Below, piece after piece: positions 5,779 to 8,210 of a DNA stretch of 8,210 nucleotides (the stretch's first letter is position 1; each line of letters starts with the position of its first letter). The position numbers were made by a program, and so were the translations under genes. Under the pieces are notes generated by a model. That model was not told the DNA's origin and ran no database searches. It was given only the letters and a program-made list of their open reading frames with translations. Origin of the DNA: Cellvibrionales bacterium (GTDB lineage: Bacteria > Pseudomonadota > Gammaproteobacteria > Pseudomonadales > JAHEGP01). Where the stretch lies: the NCBI GenBank assembly GCA_024645065.1, contig JAHEGP010000138.1, positions 1 to 8,210 on the forward strand, written 5' to 3'.

Positions 5779-6648
5779 TCAGCCCGCGGTGAGAAAACCT
5801 GACACCAGCGGAGCAAGGCGTTGCGGATCTTCAGCGTGGAAATGATGCCCGCCCGGAAGTACCCGATAATCGAACTTTCCAAACCGTTGCAGCAATTGTT
5901 CCCCTCCGTCAAACCTTGCGTAACCATCCTCTGCCAGCAGTATCAGGGTGGACGCAGTGATAGCCTCAAAAAACGCCTCGCTGTGCTCCCTGCTCAACTT
6001 GAAAGCGGAACCCAGGGTGAGGCGAGGATCGCTGCGCCAGGTGACGCTGCCGTCGGCGGCTAACTTCGTCCCTCGCTGGACGATCAAGCTCGCGGTCGCG
6101 GCACTCATGCCAGTGGCTTTTTGGCGTGCGCTCAACGCCTCGGCAACACTCGGATAACGGGGCAATTTCTTGCTGGTGTAACGGCGTTGATCCATTAGAT
6201 ACTGTCTCAGCACGGCCGGCGCCTGTGCTGCCAACACCGGCTGAGGCCAGAACGCGTCGAGCAGTACCATCCGTGCAATTCGCTCCGGCATAGTCGCGGC
6301 CAACAGCGTCGAAATCAAGGCGCCCCGGGAGTGGCCCAGTAGATTGAATCGCTCCCAACCGAGGGCGTCGGCCAGGGCCAGGATGTCAAGCAGGTCGTCC
6401 CAAAGATTGTAGCTTCCAGGCTCAGGGCGGTGATCACTCAAACCATGCCCGGGAAGGTCGATAGCCCAGACATTCAACCCTGCCAGGCGCGCACCCAGTG
6501 GAGAAAAACTCGCAGCGTTATCCAACCAGCCATGGAGGGCCAGGGTCGGCAGGGCTTCGGGCTGATGGCCCCAGTGCAGCCCGCAAATCCTGCGGCCGTT
6601 GGCCAGCGCGCTGAACTCCCGGGGCAGCTGGGTGGCAGTGGTCAGCAT
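5779..6648 (-). CDS. Alpha/beta hydrolase, serine hydrolase-like (SERHL/kraken) type
   Basis: This 289-residue protein has a complete alpha/beta-hydrolase fold. The oxyanion-hole segment is LHGWLDNAASF (39-49), whose HGWxDN wording is typical of the SERHL/kraken group. AIDLPGHGLSDH (62-73) follows, then the nucleophile elbow GHSRG (105-109) with Ser107. The likely acid is Asp241 in LLAEDGYAR, and the likely catalytic His is in PGGHHFH (265-271). No signal peptide is seen, so it is probably cytosolic. The substrate is unknown; carboxylesters are the usual guess. The ATG at 6648 has no good ribosome site close by; the nearest purine run, GAGAGGA, is about 20 bases upstream, so the start could be a little earlier. 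It lies 45 bases after sixA on the same strand and is probably the last gene of the gpsA-sixA transcript. Confidence 0.9.
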   Translation of the reverse strand: MLTTATQLPREFSALANGRRICGLHWGHQPEALPTLALHGWLDNAASFSPLGARLAGLNVWAIDLPGHGLSDHRPEPGSYNLWDDLLDILALADALGWERFNLLGHSRGALISTLLAATMPERIARMVLLDAFWPQPVLAAQAPAVLRQYLMDQRRYTSKKLPRYPSVAEALSARQKATGMSAATASLIVQRGTKLAADGSVTWRSDPRLTLGSAFKLSREHSEAFFEAITASTLILLAEDGYARFDGGEQLLQRFGKFDYRVLPGGHHFHAEDPQRLAPLVSGFLTAG

Positions 6649-6693
6649 GATGGTGACCAGCCCGTCGATCCTCTCACCGCCGGGGAGTGCAGG

Positions 6694-7194
6694 CTAGCCA
6701 CCGTCAACCACATCCCGCGCCCATACTATTGATGCACACCCCGGGCCGATATGCTCATACTCGAGGAGCATGATGCTGGCTGGCGCAAAGGGGCAACCGT
6801 TACCCATGCTGCCATCGACAAAATAATTGCAGAGCTTGCCCACCAGTGGCTGATGAGTCACCCAGAGTGCGGCGGCTGGCAGGCCACCGCCGGGAAGGCG
6901 GGTTTGTTCCCATTGCTGCAACACGTCCTCAGGATTGCCGGAGGGTACGAGGCCGACGAATTCCAGCCGTGACACCGGGCCGAGGTAACGGCAAACCTCC
7001 TCGCTGGTTTGCCTTGCGCGCAGATAAGGGCTTCGGCAAACCATATCGATGAGGTGTCCATTTGCCGACAGCCACCGGCCCATCGTTTGTGCCTGCCGCG
7101 AGCCATGCGGCGTCAAGGGGCGTTTGGTGTCATCGCCGGCGAGAGCCTCGGCCTCGGCGTGACGCATCAGGTACAGGCGCCGGATATCACCCAT
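6694..7194 (-). CDS. sixA: Phosphohistidine phosphatase SixA
   Basis: SixA belongs to the histidine phosphatase (phosphoglycerate mutase-like) superfamily. In E. coli it removes phosphate from histidines of phosphorelay or phosphotransferase proteins. From the chosen start the protein has 166 residues, near the 161 of E. coli. The RHG-type motif is LYLMRHAEAE (7-16) with catalytic His12. Next come RPLTPHGSRQA (25-35), RSPYLRARQTSEE (54-66) and the second active-site His114 in VTHQPLVGKL (112-121). I chose the ATG at 7194, which overlaps the gpsA stop by eight bases, because family members begin a few residues before MRH. An in-frame ATG at 7215 would add seven residues (MSSSCSS); neither has a strong ribosome site. 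No histidine kinase or phosphotransferase gene is in the window, so its target here is unknown. Overlap with gpsA implies co-translation. Confidence 0.92.
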   Translation of the reverse strand: MGDIRRLYLMRHAEAEALAGDDTKRPLTPHGSRQAQTMGRWLSANGHLIDMVCRSPYLRARQTSEEVCRYLGPVSRLEFVGLVPSGNPEDVLQQWEQTRLPGGGLPAAALWVTHQPLVGKLCNYFVDGSMGNGCPFAPASIMLLEYEHIGPGCASIVWARDVVDGG

Positions 7195-8206
7195 GCTCGA
7201 ACACGAACTCGACATCCCGATTCTGTTCCCTCGACATCATCGAGCTGACTGCGTCTCCTATGGATAGCTCTTCATAAATAACGCCATAAAGACTCTGTAC
7301 CAGCGGCATATCAATCTGCAGTTGGTCCGCCCGTTGCTTGACCAGTTTCAGCGTGTTGACACCCTCGGCCACCTGCCCCAGCTCCGCTACCACCTGATGC
7401 AGGTCCTTGCCCTCGCCCAGTGCGTAGCCAACCCGGTAATTGCGACTCAAGGGTGACATGCAGGTAACGATCAGGTCCCCTACCCCCGCAAGACCAATAA
7501 AGGTCAGAGGATTAGCACCCATCTCGACTGCAAAACGGCTCATCTCCGCCAGCCCCCGGGTTAGCAGTAAGCCAATAGTGTTCTGGCCCAGCGCCAGCGC
7601 CGCGGCCATGCCGGAAATGATCGCGTAAATATTCTTGAGCGCTCCCCCCAGCTCGACTCCGTAACAATCACTGCCGGAATAGCAGCGAAAATAGTCACTG
7701 TGCATCACCTGTTGGACGCAGCTGCAAAGCCCGGAATCTTCACTGGCGATGACGGTACCCGTCAATTGGCGCTGGGCAATTTCGCCGGCCAGGTTGGGGC
7801 CGCTCATAACCCCAAGACGTATTCCATGGATTTCTTCGGTGAGCACCTGGCTCATCAGTTTATAGCTGCCAGCCTCGATCCCCTTGGTGGTGCTTATCAG
7901 CATCGTACCGGGTCTGACGAAGGGCGCCATATCCCGGGCAACCTCGCGGCAGGAGCTGCTGGGAACCGACATGAATATTATATCTGCGGGCGCTATGGCG
8001 TCCTCAAAGCGGGTGGAAGCGCGCATGTTGGGATGGAGGATAAGGTCGGGAAGATAGGCAGTATTGACATGCCGGGTATTGATCTCCTCAGCCCGCTCCT
8101 CATTGCGCAACCAGAGGCAGGTTTGATGGCCGTTCTCCGCCATTAAATTGGCGATAGCAGTGCCAAAACTGCCACCGCCAATAACCGTGATATTTTGATC
8201 TCGCAT
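7187..8206 (-). CDS. gpsA: Glycerol-3-phosphate dehydrogenase [NAD(P)+] GpsA
   Basis: GpsA reduces dihydroxyacetone phosphate to sn-glycerol 3-phosphate, the backbone donor for phospholipid synthesis, in the cytosol. The protein is 339 residues, the normal length. The dinucleotide-binding loop is VIGGGSFGTAIA (8-19). STTKGIE (105-111) contains Lys108, and GGALKNIYAI (187-196) contains the catalytic Lys191. SGPNLAGEI (135-143) and GLAGVGDLIVTCMSPLSRN (238-256) are further family blocks. The PNLAGE version replaces the more common PTFAKE, so the Lys often found there is Gly; the catalytic Lys at 191 is intact. The ATG at 8206 places the nucleotide-binding loop at the usual distance from the N terminus; its ribosome site and promoter are beyond the right edge. 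It is first in the visible run with sixA and the hydrolase. Confidence 0.97.
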   Translation of the reverse strand: MRDQNITVIGGGSFGTAIANLMAENGHQTCLWLRNEERAEEINTRHVNTAYLPDLILHPNMRASTRFEDAIAPADIIFMSVPSSSCREVARDMAPFVRPGTMLISTTKGIEAGSYKLMSQVLTEEIHGIRLGVMSGPNLAGEIAQRQLTGTVIASEDSGLCSCVQQVMHSDYFRCYSGSDCYGVELGGALKNIYAIISGMAAALALGQNTIGLLLTRGLAEMSRFAVEMGANPLTFIGLAGVGDLIVTCMSPLSRNYRVGYALGEGKDLHQVVAELGQVAEGVNTLKLVKQRADQLQIDMPLVQSLYGVIYEELSIGDAVSSMMSREQNRDVEFVFEHG

Positions 8207-8210
8207 GCCG

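Noticed and set aside
7700..8146. Plus-strand 148-codon open frame
   Set aside because: It is a shadow of gpsA on the opposite strand, with no start signal and no recognisable domain.
1..8210. Novel defence, mobile or biosynthetic system
   Set aside because: No transposase, integrase, toxin-antitoxin pair, CRISPR repeat or modular synthase was found; nearly all coding sequence belongs to known core families in their usual surroundings.

Overview
The window is a compact, roughly 58% GC stretch of bacterial chromosome made almost wholly of core-metabolism genes. The combination of PrmB, a GcvR-like double-ACT protein, SixA, a prmB-aroC-MFS gene order and proteobacterial-style GpsA points to a gammaproteobacterium, perhaps a marine lineage near Pseudomonas or the Cellvibrionales. 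The genus cannot be fixed from the sequence alone. No phage, transposon, CRISPR, tRNA or rRNA was seen, and I do not see a novel multi-gene system here.

Left part (1-1835): the 3' end of pdxJ (vitamin B6 synthesis) runs off the left edge on the plus strand. A 299-bp gene-poor gap follows, then a plus-strand GcvR-family ACT-ACT regulator. A 67-residue two-helix membrane protein on the minus strand overlaps the end of that regulator tail to tail. Between this small gene and the transporter upstream of it lies a 188-bp stretch with a perfect 18-bp palindrome, short repeats, and an uninterrupted 58-codon frame without a normal start codon. That stretch is the least explained part of the window.

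Middle (1836-5201): a minus-strand run reads prmB (L3 glutamine methyltransferase), aroC (chorismate synthase), then an MFS permease. The permease starts with TTG immediately after the aroC stop. prmB is divergent from folE (GTP cyclohydrolase I, plus strand), with candidate promoters for both genes in the 131-bp gap. AroC and FolE both feed folate synthesis, through chorismate to p-aminobenzoate and through GTP to the pterin.

Right part (5748-8210): a minus-strand run reads gpsA (glycerol-3-phosphate dehydrogenase), sixA (phosphohistidine phosphatase), then a SERHL-like alpha/beta hydrolase, which converges on folE. gpsA and sixA overlap, so they are probably co-transcribed. gpsA starts 4 bases from the right edge, so its promoter lies outside the window.
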